The translations under genes and the position numbers were made by a program. From the NCBI GenBank assembly GCA_050012355.1, contig JBEKHI010000278.1:1-11569 (forward strand): a stretch of DNA of 11,569 nucleotides, in the 5' to 3' direction. The notes under the pieces are model-generated. The model was given only the letters and a program-made list of their open reading frames with translations. It was not told the origin of the DNA and ran no database searches. Positions 1-6,491 of this stretch are shown here, piece after piece. The stretch comes from JBEKHI01 sp050012355 (GTDB taxonomy: Bacteria; Actinomycetota; Actinomycetes; Streptosporangiales; Streptosporangiaceae). Each line of letters starts with the position of its first letter. The stretch's first letter is position 1.

Positions 1-144
1 ACCCAGCACTACGCCATCGACGACTACGGCGACCTGCCCCGTGTCATGCACCGCGTCACGATCTCCGGAGACCTCGCCGTAGCCACCGACGGCCGCACCA
101 GTCGCGCGGTCGCCGGTGACGCCTCGAATTACGTCCGGGCATAA
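1..144 (+). CDS. TauD/TfdA-family Fe(II)/2-oxoglutarate dioxygenase, C-terminal fragment
   Basis: The window opens inside this gene; only the last 47 codons and a TAA stop are present. The peptide begins TQHYAIDDYGDLPRVMHRVT, which lines up with the end of E. coli taurine dioxygenase TauD. In that alignment His3 is the third iron ligand (TauD His255), and Arg14 and Arg18 correspond to TauD Arg266 and Arg270, which hold 2-oxoglutarate and substrate. Known members of the family hydroxylate substrates such as taurine, alkyl sulfates or aryloxyacetates in the cytoplasm, using O2 and 2-oxoglutarate. The substrate cannot be told from this fragment. The gene converges on the TetR–MerR gene and is followed within 4 nt by a GC-rich hairpin. 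Family membership is fairly certain; the specific function is unknown. Confidence 0.85.
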   Translation, partial: TQHYAIDDYGDLPRVMHRVTISGDLAVATDGRTSRAVAGDASNYVRA

Positions 145-147
145 CGA

Positions 148-175
148 CGCGCGGCCGGTCCGAGCGGCCCGCGCG
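148..175 (+). terminator. Candidate hairpin terminator after the dioxygenase gene
   Basis: Arms CGCGCGGCCG (148–157) and CGGCCCGCGCG (165–175) pair with one bulged base around a 7-nt loop, starting 4 nt after the stop codon. There is no U-tract, which is common for actinobacterial terminators. The surrounding 145–264 gap is very GC-rich, so chance pairing is a real alternative. Confidence 0.4.
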
Positions 176-264
176 TCCGGCCCGCCCGGCCCGTTAGCCG
201 CACGGCGCCGCGCCCTTGCCCGCCCCCAGCGCCCGCCGCCGTCTCGCCGCCTCGCCGAAGGCAT

Positions 265-343
265 CTTATCCCGGGTTCGTGCACCAATCGCGCCCGAAAT
301 GGACCGTTATGTAGAGGCCGCTGGGGGCACGAACCCGGGATAA
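265..343. repeat. 79-bp palindromic (MITE-like) element with perfect 18-bp inverted ends
   Basis: CTTATCCCGGGTTCGTGC at 265–282 is the exact reverse complement of 326–343, around a 43-nt centre. The whole element lies at the 3' end of the TetR–MerR reading frame. It encodes roughly the last 25 residues and the TAA stop on the minus strand. A TA dinucleotide sits near each outer edge, as would result from insertion of a Tc1/IS630-type element at TA, but no longer target duplication is visible. It could be a miniature mobile element, a leftover pair of IS ends, or a large bidirectional terminator between the two convergent genes. No transposase is present. The inverted repeat is seen directly; the mobile origin is inferred. 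Confidence 0.6.
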
Positions 344-1879
344 GTGATCCGGGTCCGCCGCGGACGGGGGCTTCTCCAGGGCCGCCATGAGCCATTCGAA
401 GGCCGGTACCGGGGACTCGAACGAGGGCCAGCCGTTGATGGTGGCGGTGAGCTTCCAGTACCGCTCGATCCGCGGGTCGATGATGTCCTCGAGCTGGGTG
501 AGCAACTCGCCGCGGCGCTGGTCGGCCGCGGTGCCGGTCAGGATGGCGTCCACTATCCGCGCGGCTTCGGCGGAGCCGGGCGCGATGTCCCGCTCCAAGG
601 CCTCCTCGGCGCTCTCCTGGGCCCGGCTCAGCAGCCCGTTGTCGGCCTGCCACGCAATGCCGTGGCAAGTGACCTGCCGCAGGCAGTGCCGGAAACCCGG
701 ATCGGCGGCCAGCTCCGCGAGTTCCAGCCAGGCGTCGATCTGCTCAGGCGACGGGTCGTCAGGCAGGTTGTGTCCGGTGCTCCAGCGCCGAACCTTCCGG
801 AGCCTGGGCTCCAGCCCGTCAAACACCTCGGCGGTGAAGTCGTCGATGATCTGCTTGCGTTCCGCCGCCGATAGCCTGACCAGCTTGTTCATCATGGCGG
901 TCTGCTGGCTACCGGCCGCTCGTTTCACCACCGCGGACAGGACCGCGCGCCGCAGTTGCAGGACCCGGGCCTGCGCATCCAGCGCCTCCAGTTGCGCGGC
1001 GGCAACCTCGGCGACGGTTGTCTTGCCGTCCAGTACCCGGCGCACATCAGGCAGTCCCAGCCCCAGATCGCGCAACGTAGCAGCTAGTTCCAGCCTGGCC
1101 ACGCATGCCGCGTCGTAAAGCCGGCGACCGCTCTCGGTGCGACCCGCTGGCGGCACGACACCGACATCGGACCAGAACCGGATCGTACGCACCGGGAGCC
1201 CAGTGCGCTTGGCCAGTTCCCCGATAGACAGCAGCGGACCGTCATCTTGCCTCATGACGGCTAGTCTGCTTCCTCCAGCCGCTGGAGAATCAACCCGTAA
1301 CCGAGTACCGGCACCGTAGCGCAGGCCGTCGATGAGGAGCGCGACCATCCGCTGGCTGTACTCGGGTTCCCCGTCAGGTGCGGGCAGGCACAGGCTGGCG
1401 ACGGCGTGCAGCAGGTCCTTGGCGCTGATGTCGGCCCGGATCTCGCCACTGGCCGTCGCGGCTTCGAGCAGTGCCCCGAGGGTGGGTTCGAGCCGCTGGT
1501 AGAAGTAGCCGGACAGAGCGTCGAACGCCGGATCGCCCGAGTGAAGTGCCGTAGCGAATCCTCGTTTGGTCGCGACAAACTCGGTAAACCGGTGCAGCCA
1601 CTTCGCGAGTGCTGCTGCTGGTTCGTGCGCCGCGGCTAGCGCCGGGCCCGCATCGGCGCAGGCATCCACCCCGCGCTGAAACACGGCCCTGATCAGGTCC
1701 GAACGCTGCGGAAAGTGCCGGTACAGCGTTCCGACTCCGACGCCAGCCAGATCAGCGATCTCCTTCGCGGGCGCGTCCACGCCTGACGTGCGGAAGACGG
1801 CCTTGGCTGCCTCAAGCAGTGAGTCAATGTTGCGCTGCGCGTCGGCGCGCAGCCGGCGCGACGCCGTGTTCTCCGTCAC
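266..1879 (-). CDS. TetR–MerR fusion transcriptional regulator
   Basis: This 537-residue protein joins two regulators that are normally separate. Residues 1–208 form a full TetR-family repressor. Its N-terminal helix-turn-helix is at about 37–56 (EIADLAGVGVGTLYRHFPQ), followed by a helical ligand domain ending near LLIDGLRYGA. Residues 209–537 start with a methionine and form a full MerR-type protein, with its winged helix at about 216–285 (IGELAKRTGLPVRTIRFW, then GRRLY) and a helical C-terminal region of unknown ligand. The start is GTG at 1877–1879 with a weak GAGG upstream. The last ~25 residues come from the 79-bp palindromic element. The gene is divergent from the aldo/keto reductase, and two operator-like repeats lie in the shared gap, so regulation of that enzyme and of itself is likely. 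The fusion could be genuine, or result from loss of the TetR stop or a frame error in the sequence; an internal MerR start remains at 1255. The domain calls are solid, the target and ligand unknown. Confidence 0.85.
   Translation of the reverse strand: MTENTASRRLRADAQRNIDSLLEAAKAVFRTSGVDAPAKEIADLAGVGVGTLYRHFPQRSDLIRAVFQRGVDACADAGPALAAAHEPAAALAKWLHRFTEFVATKRGFATALHSGDPAFDALSGYFYQRLEPTLGALLEAATASGEIRADISAKDLLHAVASLCLPAPDGEPEYSQRMVALLIDGLRYGAGTRLRVDSPAAGGSRLAVMRQDDGPLLSIGELAKRTGLPVRTIRFWSDVGVVPPAGRTESGRRLYDAACVARLELAATLRDLGLGLPDVRRVLDGKTTVAEVAAAQLEALDAQARVLQLRRAVLSAVVKRAAGSQQTAMMNKLVRLSAAERKQIIDDFTAEVFDGLEPRLRKVRRWSTGHNLPDDPSPEQIDAWLELAELAADPGFRHCLRQVTCHGIAWQADNGLLSRAQESAEEALERDIAPGSAEAARIVDAILTGTAADQRRGELLTQLEDIIDPRIERYWKLTATINGWPSFESPVPAFEWLMAALEKPPSAADPDHLSRVRAPSGLYITVHFGRDWCTNPG
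1253..1276 (-). promoter_or_regulatory. Possible internal start and ribosome binding site for a separate MerR protein
   Basis: On the minus strand a GGAGGA (1271–1276) precedes an ATG (1253–1255) exactly where an ordinary MerR protein would begin (MRQDDGPLLSIGEL). A TAG stop in another frame sits 5 nt before the ATG (1261–1263). The spacing from GGAGGA to ATG is 15 nt, longer than ideal. This arrangement resembles a translationally coupled TetR-then-MerR gene pair and suggests that MerR alone could still be made. Confidence 0.4.
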
Positions 1880-1892
1880 GATACCTCTGCGT

Positions 1893-1944
1893 TTGCATAA
1901 CCGGAAAGTCTTTCCGTATAGTTCTGGAAGGGTATTCCGTTTAG
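1893..1944 (+). promoter_or_regulatory. Aldo/keto reductase promoter with two tandem operator-like sites
   Basis: A -35-like TTGCAT (1893–1898) and a good -10 TATAGT (1917–1922) are 18 bp apart. Between them lies the perfect palindrome CGGAAAG-T-CTTTCCG (1902–1916). A second, imperfect copy begins at 1925, 23 bp from the first; 1902–1921 and 1925–1944 share 15 of 20 bases. The first site would block RNA polymerase and the second would cover the start point. This is the usual layout of a TetR repressor operator, and the adjacent divergent TetR–MerR gene is the obvious candidate to bind it. The repeats are seen; binding is inferred. Confidence 0.65.
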
Positions 1945-2006
1945 GTCAGGGTACGGCATTGGCGGAGCGCCGACCACGCCTCGACCACGACCTCAGGAGA
2001 AACCGC

Positions 2007-3035
2007 ATGAAATACCGTGCTCTCGGCCGGACCGGCATCATGGTCAGCCCCTACGCGCTCGGAGCGATGATGTTCGGCGCGTTCGGCAACCCCGACCACG
2101 ACGACTCGATTCGGATCATCCGCAAGGCGCTCGACGCCGGGATCAACTTCGTTGACACCGCGGACAGGTACTCGGGCGGCGAGTCCGAGGAGATCGTCGG
2201 CAAGGCGCTCAAGGGGCGCCGCGACGATGTCGTCCTCGCGACCAAGGTAAATGGCCCGATGGGGGCTGGTCCCAATCAGCGAGGCAACTCCAGGCGCTGG
2301 ATCATGACCGAGGTCGAGAACTCGCTGCGCCGCCTGCAGACCGACTACATCGACCTCTACCAGATTCACCGGCCGGACCCGGACACCGACATCGAGGAGA
2401 CGCTCTCGGCGCTGTCGGACCTGATCCACAGCGGCAAGGTCCGCGCGATCGGGTCTTCTACGATGCCCGCCTCTGACATGGTGGAAGCCCAGTGGGTGGC
2501 GGAGCGGCGCGGCCTGGAACGGTTCCACACCGAGCAGCCGACCTACTCGATCCTCAACCGCGGCATCGAGGCCGAGGTGCTGCCCGTCGCCCAGCGCTAC
2601 GGGATGGGCACGCTCGTGTGGAGCCCGCTCGCGAAGGGAATGCTCACCGGGCGCATCCGCAAGGGCCAGCAGACCGACCTTCGCCGCGTCGCCATCTTCA
2701 CGAGCTTCAGTGACGAACGCCGGCTCGACGCCGTCGAGCAGATCATCCCGGTCGCCGAGAAGGCGGGCTTGCCGATGACGCACCTCGCGATGGCGTTCGC
2801 GATCGCTCACCCTGGTGTGACCAGCGCGATCATCGGGCCGCGCACGATGGAGCAGCTTGATGACCTGCTCGCTAGCGTCGACGTCACGCTCACCGACGAA
2901 ATCCTCGACCGGATCGACGAGATTGTCCCGCCCGGCACCGACATCGGCGCGCCCGACCAGTCCGCCTACCTCCCCCCGGCCATCCAGCGCCCGGACCTCC
3001 GCCGCCGACCCGCCGACGACCGTGCCGCCGCCTGA
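2007..3035 (+). CDS. Aldo/keto reductase
   Basis: This is a 342-residue cytoplasmic NAD(P)H-dependent oxidoreductase of the aldo/keto reductase superfamily, a TIM-barrel fold that reduces aldehydes or ketones to alcohols. The full catalytic tetrad is visible: Asp50 and Tyr55 (NFVDTADRYSGG), Lys80 (LATKVNG) and His121 (YQIHRPD). A cofactor-phosphate-binding region appears as SAIIGPRTMEQLDD near the C-terminus. The start chosen is ATG 2007, preceded by AGGAGA at 1995–2000 with 6-nt spacing. The frame is open further upstream, but that would cross the promoter and the divergent gene. The order RALGRTGIMVSPYALGAMMFG at the N-terminus is typical of the family. The gene sits behind two operator-like sites and is divergent from the TetR–MerR regulator, suggesting induction by a small molecule, perhaps a reactive carbonyl or xenobiotic. 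The substrate is unknown. The arginine- and alanine-rich C-terminal tail looks poorly conserved. Confidence 0.93.
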   Translation: MKYRALGRTGIMVSPYALGAMMFGAFGNPDHDDSIRIIRKALDAGINFVDTADRYSGGESEEIVGKALKGRRDDVVLATKVNGPMGAGPNQRGNSRRWIMTEVENSLRRLQTDYIDLYQIHRPDPDTDIEETLSALSDLIHSGKVRAIGSSTMPASDMVEAQWVAERRGLERFHTEQPTYSILNRGIEAEVLPVAQRYGMGTLVWSPLAKGMLTGRIRKGQQTDLRRVAIFTSFSDERRLDAVEQIIPVAEKAGLPMTHLAMAFAIAHPGVTSAIIGPRTMEQLDDLLASVDVTLTDEILDRIDEIVPPGTDIGAPDQSAYLPPAIQRPDLRRRPADDRAAA

Positions 3036-3044
3036 ACAGGCCGC

Positions 3045-3106
3045 CTACAGGCCCATGGATGTCCCATCGCTGGGCCTACAGCGCCATCGATGTCCCATCG
3101 CTGGGA
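3045..3106. repeat. Two tandem copies of a 31-bp repeat
   Basis: Units 3045–3075 and 3076–3106 both begin CTACAG and share the stretch GATGTCCCATCGCTGGG, with only a few differences between them. They lie in the gap between the convergent aldo/keto reductase and glycoside hydrolase genes. Each contains a small hairpin core: GGATG-TCC-CATCG at 3057–3069 and CGATG-TCC-CATCG at 3088–3100. The second core matches the motif seen again at 5687–5699 and at the end of the window. Confidence 0.8.
3049..3077. terminator. Hairpin terminator between convergent genes
   Basis: AGGCCCA (3049–3055) and TGGGCCT (3071–3077) form a perfect 7-bp stem, with a nested GATG/CATC stem inside its loop. It begins 14 nt after the aldo/keto reductase stop. 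Being symmetric, it could also stop transcription of the glycoside hydrolase gene arriving on the minus strand. There is no U-tract. Confidence 0.5.
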
Positions 3107-3149
3107 TCGGGGCTGGCTGGGAGTTGCGGCTCGCCGGGGGTCGTGGCGC

Positions 3150-5585
3150 TCAGGCCAGGCTGATCGACCGCGAGCCAGAACGCGCGCCGCGAACGCTCAC
3201 CTGGGCGCGGCCGAGTTCGGGGTGCGTGGCGGTGAGCGTGATGGTGCCCTCGACGCCGGAGTGAGATCGGATCCAGACCGCGCCGAGCCCGCCGTAGGAA
3301 CCGAAGGGAAACGTCCGCTCACCGACCAGGGTTCCCGGCCCGGTCAGCGTCAGCGTGACGTCGCCGCGCAGGTAACGGACCTGGTTGCCATAGGCGTCGG
3401 CCGCGTGGAACACGACACGGGTGGCGTCCGAGCCGTCGGCGGTGATCTCGTCATCGTCGGCGGCCATCGCCAGCCGGAACAAGCTCGCGTCCGATGACAT
3501 CACGGCCTCGGCGACCTGCTGGCCGTCGACGAACCCGGTGATCCGCAACTCGCCGATCGGTCCTTGCTCGTCCGAGGTGAGGGTGGCGAACATCGGCGGG
3601 TAGGCCAAGTGCGCGTACGCCTTGTCCGAGGCGTCCGGGCTGCGGTCGGCCAGCATGCTGGCGACCGAGGGAGAACTGATCTGCACGTTGTCGCAGTTGG
3701 TCGCGATCATCAGGTTCGGCCCGGGGCCGGGTGGCGGTGGCTCCGAGTGGAAATCCCAGCTGAGCACGGGGACGATGACCGGGCTGGTCGCGGGGTCGGC
3801 CTGCGACTGATAGATGGCGGCGCCTGGCTTCGTTATCCGGAAGGCGTCAGCGACTCCCGGGGTCTTCAGCTCCCCAGGACCGGGCGCCTGCGGTGAGGCG
3901 TAGTCGAACGCGCACCAGCCGATCAGCCCGCAGTACCGGTCATTGGCGGCGGCCTGCGCGTGGGCCTGCGCGTGCAGGACGGCCTGTTTGGCGAGCCAGC
4001 TTGGCGGGTCGGTCCAGCGGAAGTGCCGCGGGCGCACATGCAGCACGCCGACCGATTCGGTGATCAGGTAGGGCACGTCTGGCAGCGGAGGCAGCAGCCG
4101 GACCGAATTCTTCGGGTCGTCGTAGTCGTCGTAGGCGAAGACGTCTTCATCCCACTGTTCGGTCGAGTAGATGTTCATCGCGCCGCTCGAAGGCCGGGAA
4201 CCGTCGAGCTCACGAGCCGCCTGCCGGGTCCTGCGGTACAGGATGGGATGGTTGTCGGTCTCGTTCAGCCGGGTGCCCCAGACGATCACCGACGGGCGGC
4301 TGCGGTCCCGGTACACCATGTCGGTCACGTTCTGCACGACAATGTCTTGCCAATCCTGGTCGCCCACGTGATGCCAGCCGGGCGATTCCTGCCAGACCAT
4401 GATCCCGAGCTCGTCGCAGGCGTCGAGGAAGGCCCGGGACTGCGGGTAGTGCGAACAGCGGACCATGTTGCAGTTCAGCTCGTACTTGAGTATCTCCGCG
4501 TCCCGGCGCTGGACGCGTTCCGGCATCGCCATGCCCACGTAGGGGTAGAGCTGATGGCGGTCCAAGCCGAAGATCTTCAGCCGCTGACCGTTGAGCATGA
4601 AGCCGTCGGTCGTGAAGGCCGCGTCGCGGAACCCGATCCGCCGGGTGCGGACGTGCGCGCCGGCCTCCGAAGTGAGTTCCGCGTCGACCGAGTAGAGCCT
4701 GGGGTTGTCCGGTGACCAGTGCGTGATGCTGTCCAGTCCGGTGATGCTCAGCCGGACCGGAAATCTCCCTGGTTTAGTTACCCTGACCGTGGTCGACGTC
4801 TCGGCGAGGATGCTGGACCCATCTCGGATAACGACGGCGAGCGTGGCCGGCCGGGCGAGCCGCTCGGTGGAGTCGACGACGCACTCGATCTCCAGCCGCG
4901 GCTTGGTCAGCACGTCGCGGGGGAGTACGAACATGTCGGCCAGGTAGGCACGCGGAACCACCTGCAGCCGCACATCGCGATAGATGCCGCCGGGCTGGAA
5001 GAAATCGATGCTCTCGGCGGGCAGGCCGTTCGCGATCGGCGGGACGGGCAAGTCACTCGAGTCCACCACGAGCGCGAGCACGTTGCCGTCGCGGGACATG
5101 TTGCCGGTGAACTCGGCCGTCCACGGCAGGTAGCCGCCTTGATGGGAGGCGATCGCCTGGTCGTTCAGCACCGCTGTGGCGTTGGTCATCACGCCGTCGA
5201 ACTCGGCGATGACCCGGCTGCGGGCCGGCAACCCGGTCGAGTCGAAATGCCGGCGGTAGATCCACACTCCCTGCCACGCCGACGGGTCCCAGTCGTGCCA
5301 GGACAGCGGGACGACGGTATGCGGCAACGTCACCGGCTCGAAACCGCGATCATCGTAGCCCGCCTGCTCAGAGCCGGTCAGGTACTCGCCGCCGAACAGC
5401 CAGCCGTCGTTCAGCGGGTACGTTTCATCGCCTGGCAGCCGGGCGATGATGGCTTCGGTCGGTTGCTGCGAGGTGCATCCCGCGATTGCCGCGGTGGCGC
5501 CCGCGCCCCCGATCAGCCCGCCTCCGACCAGTCCGGCTTTGAGCAGCGCACGACGACTAGGAGTGCGGTCTGAGGGGTAGGCCAC
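3150..5585 (-). CDS. Exported lipoprotein glycoside hydrolase, family 2 (beta-galactosidase/beta-glucuronidase-like)
   Basis: This 811-residue protein has a twin-arginine-type signal (SRRALLKAG, Arg11–Arg12), a hydrophobic glycine-rich stretch and a lipobox IAGC with Cys37, so it should be exported and anchored to the outer face of the membrane. The N-terminal sugar-binding jelly-roll runs from about 50 to 210, an Ig-like domain from 215 to 320, and the catalytic TIM barrel from about 330 to 620. A C-terminal Ig-like domain (about 715–805) resembles those closing many family 2 beta-galactosidases. The expected acid/base glutamate is Glu442 in WGTRLNE and the nucleophile Glu510 in YLITES. The WGxRxNE form of the acid/base motif has one residue more than the common WSxGNE and marks a subgroup found in other actinobacteria. 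Retaining exo-hydrolysis of beta-galactosides or beta-glucuronides is expected, but the exact sugar is unknown. The start is GTG with no visible ribosome binding site; a -10 hexamer 6 nt upstream suggests a leaderless transcript. Confidence 0.9.
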   Translation of the reverse strand: MAYPSDRTPSRRALLKAGLVGGGLIGGAGATAAIAGCTSQQPTEAIIARLPGDETYPLNDGWLFGGEYLTGSEQAGYDDRGFEPVTLPHTVVPLSWHDWDPSAWQGVWIYRRHFDSTGLPARSRVIAEFDGVMTNATAVLNDQAIASHQGGYLPWTAEFTGNMSRDGNVLALVVDSSDLPVPPIANGLPAESIDFFQPGGIYRDVRLQVVPRAYLADMFVLPRDVLTKPRLEIECVVDSTERLARPATLAVVIRDGSSILAETSTTVRVTKPGRFPVRLSITGLDSITHWSPDNPRLYSVDAELTSEAGAHVRTRRIGFRDAAFTTDGFMLNGQRLKIFGLDRHQLYPYVGMAMPERVQRRDAEILKYELNCNMVRCSHYPQSRAFLDACDELGIMVWQESPGWHHVGDQDWQDIVVQNVTDMVYRDRSRPSVIVWGTRLNETDNHPILYRRTRQAARELDGSRPSSGAMNIYSTEQWDEDVFAYDDYDDPKNSVRLLPPLPDVPYLITESVGVLHVRPRHFRWTDPPSWLAKQAVLHAQAHAQAAANDRYCGLIGWCAFDYASPQAPGPGELKTPGVADAFRITKPGAAIYQSQADPATSPVIVPVLSWDFHSEPPPPGPGPNLMIATNCDNVQISSPSVASMLADRSPDASDKAYAHLAYPPMFATLTSDEQGPIGELRITGFVDGQQVAEAVMSSDASLFRLAMAADDDEITADGSDATRVVFHAADAYGNQVRYLRGDVTLTLTGPGTLVGERTFPFGSYGGLGAVWIRSHSGVEGTITLTATHPELGRAQVSVRGARSGSRSISLA

Positions 5586-5591
5586 GCGTTC

Positions 5592-5597
5592 AAGATA
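5592..5597 (-). promoter_or_regulatory. Candidate -10 element of a leaderless promoter
   Basis: On the minus strand TATCTT lies 6 nt before the GTG start of the glycoside hydrolase, which would place the transcription start on or next to the G of GTG. No Shine-Dalgarno sequence precedes the GTG, and no clear -35 is visible. Leaderless genes of this type are common in actinobacteria. Confidence 0.45.
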
Positions 5598-5661
5598 CCG
5601 GCGTCCGTACCGCTAACCCCGCAGTCGTTGCCAGAGTGTAATCCTCAGATCTCTCAGTGTT

Positions 5662-5717
5662 AGCCCGGGGCTGACCTCAACGGCATCGATGCGGCATCGG
5701 TGTCGTTGGCCCGGGCT
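5662..5717. repeat. Composite hairpin with a 14-bp inner stem
   Basis: The inner stem pairs 5678–5691 with 5695–5708 around a CGG loop: 14 bp, two of them G·U when read as plus-strand RNA. An outer stem AGCCCGGG (5662–5669) pairs with CCCGGGCT (5710–5717), separated from the inner stem by an 8-nt bulge on one side. The inner tip, CGATG-CGG-CATCG (5687–5699), has the same arms as hairpins at 3088–3100 and near 11520–11563. It lies upstream of both divergent genes, so a terminator role is not obvious. Confidence 0.6.
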
Positions 5718-5809
5718 CTTGGCCGCACCTGCCTGCGCCCCGAACCCCCCAGAATGTCAGACCCCCTCGATAACTTGGCATGTGGTTGCGTACTCGACTG
5801 GACAACACG

Positions 5810-5825
5810 ACGAATCTGTGTTCGA
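5810..5825. promoter_or_regulatory. LexA (SOS) box-like sequence upstream of the HEPN gene
   Basis: ACGAATCTGTGTTCGA matches 10 of the 12 fixed bases of the mycobacterial-type SOS box TCGAAC-N4-GTTCGA. A weak -10-like TAGTCT follows at 5827–5832. The distance to the HEPN start is 133 nt. A DNA-damage response is possible but this is a single imperfect site. Confidence 0.3.
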
Positions 5826-5957
5826 CTAGTCTTGGCGAAGGGACCCGGGCGCTGCGACCCCCGGTGGCTGGGATCCCGACCGGGCGGGGCGTGGGGAAGC
5901 GCCTCGCCCGGGCCGCCGAGCCTCGCAGCCGAACCGGCGAAGTTAAGGAGTGACACC

Positions 5958-6485
5958 ATGGTCAGCACGCTTATACCGGCTGGCGCCCAGGTGCCAAGGC
6001 CAGCCAGCGCCGCACTAGCCGGTGCCGCGGCGGCCAGTGCTTGGCATGACAGCGACTCCTCCGCCCCACGGCAGCGGGTCGCGTCAACCGCGCTCAGCCT
6101 GATCCAGACCGCGCGTAGCGGACTGGCGGAAGCGGCGGCCGAGCCGTCGCCGAGCACCAAGTACATCTGCGCGCACCTGGCCGCGCTGCGGGCCGCGGCG
6201 GCGATCGTCGCCGCGCGCGGCGAGCCGGGCAGCGGCACGCGCCGACGCAGGCCGCGCAGCGTCTGGGAACTGTTGCCGCAGGTGGAGCCGACGCTCACCG
6301 AATGGTCGGCGTTCTTCGCGGCGAGCGCGGCTAAGCGGGCCGCCGCGGAGGCCGGGCTGCCCCGGGCCGCCTCGGCGCACGAGGCCGACGATCTGCTGCG
6401 CGACGCGGAGACCTTCATCACGATCGCCGAGCGAGCCCTGGGCATCGAAGCCCAGCCGCTCCTCCCGCTCCGCCCCGCCAGCTAG
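5958..6485 (+). CDS. SAV_6107-type HEPN domain protein
   Basis: This 175-residue protein matches in pattern the actinobacterial family named after Streptomyces avermitilis SAV_6107, a small helical protein with a HEPN fold. The core runs from about residue 40 to 162: a first helix (ASTALSLIQTARSGLAEAA), then KYICAHLAALRAAAAIVAAR, a basic linker GTRRRRPRSVWELLP, a helix WSAFFAASAAKRAAAEAG, and a final helix ADDLLRDAETFITIAERALG. Many HEPN proteins are RNases with an R-x4-6-H motif; here the position before His73 is Lys68, giving K-x4-H. Whether this family has RNase activity is not known to me. The start chosen is ATG 5958, with AAGGAG at 5945–5950 and 7-nt spacing. The first 35 residues are alanine-rich and look disordered. 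The gene stands alone, convergent with bldD across a strong terminator, with no antitoxin-like partner. The family call is confident; the function is not established. Confidence 0.85.
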   Translation: MVSTLIPAGAQVPRPASAALAGAAAASAWHDSDSSAPRQRVASTALSLIQTARSGLAEAAAEPSPSTKYICAHLAALRAAAAIVAARGEPGSGTRRRRPRSVWELLPQVEPTLTEWSAFFAASAAKRAAAEAGLPRAASAHEADDLLRDAETFITIAERALGIEAQPLLPLRPAS

Positions 6486-6491
6486 CAAACG

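Larger units (their letters stand above)
5586..5957. other. Divergent intergenic region between the glycoside hydrolase and HEPN genes
   Basis: This 372-bp gap contains a leaderless-type -10 for the glycoside hydrolase at its left edge, a long composite hairpin (5662–5717), a LexA-box-like sequence (5810–5825) and the HEPN ribosome binding site (5945–5950). The stretch 5826–5944 is GC-rich and shows nothing else recognisable. The HEPN reading frame is open back to a GTG at 5700, but that extension has no ribosome binding site and crosses these signals, so it is treated as non-coding. Confidence 0.6.

Noticed and set aside
129..668. Minus-strand frame crossing the palindromic element and the MerR end
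   Set aside because: It is in a different frame from the MerR domain, is compositionally biased and has no recognisable family; it may include only remnants of the pre-insertion end.
1788..2006. Upstream extension of the aldo/keto reductase frame
   Set aside because: It would overlap the divergent TetR start and contain the promoter and operators. ATG 2007 has a good ribosome binding site and begins the conserved domain.
3045..3106. CRISPR array suggested by 31-bp repeats
   Set aside because: The two units are directly adjacent with no spacer, and there are no cas genes.
4719..5573. 284-codon plus-strand frame opposite the glycoside hydrolase
   Set aside because: A GC-driven shadow of the hydrolase coding region, with no recognisable family.
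5700..5957. 86-codon upstream extension of the HEPN gene starting at a GTG
   Set aside because: It lacks a ribosome binding site, passes through a large hairpin and the LexA-like site, and has no family resemblance. ATG 5958 has AAGGAG at ideal distance.
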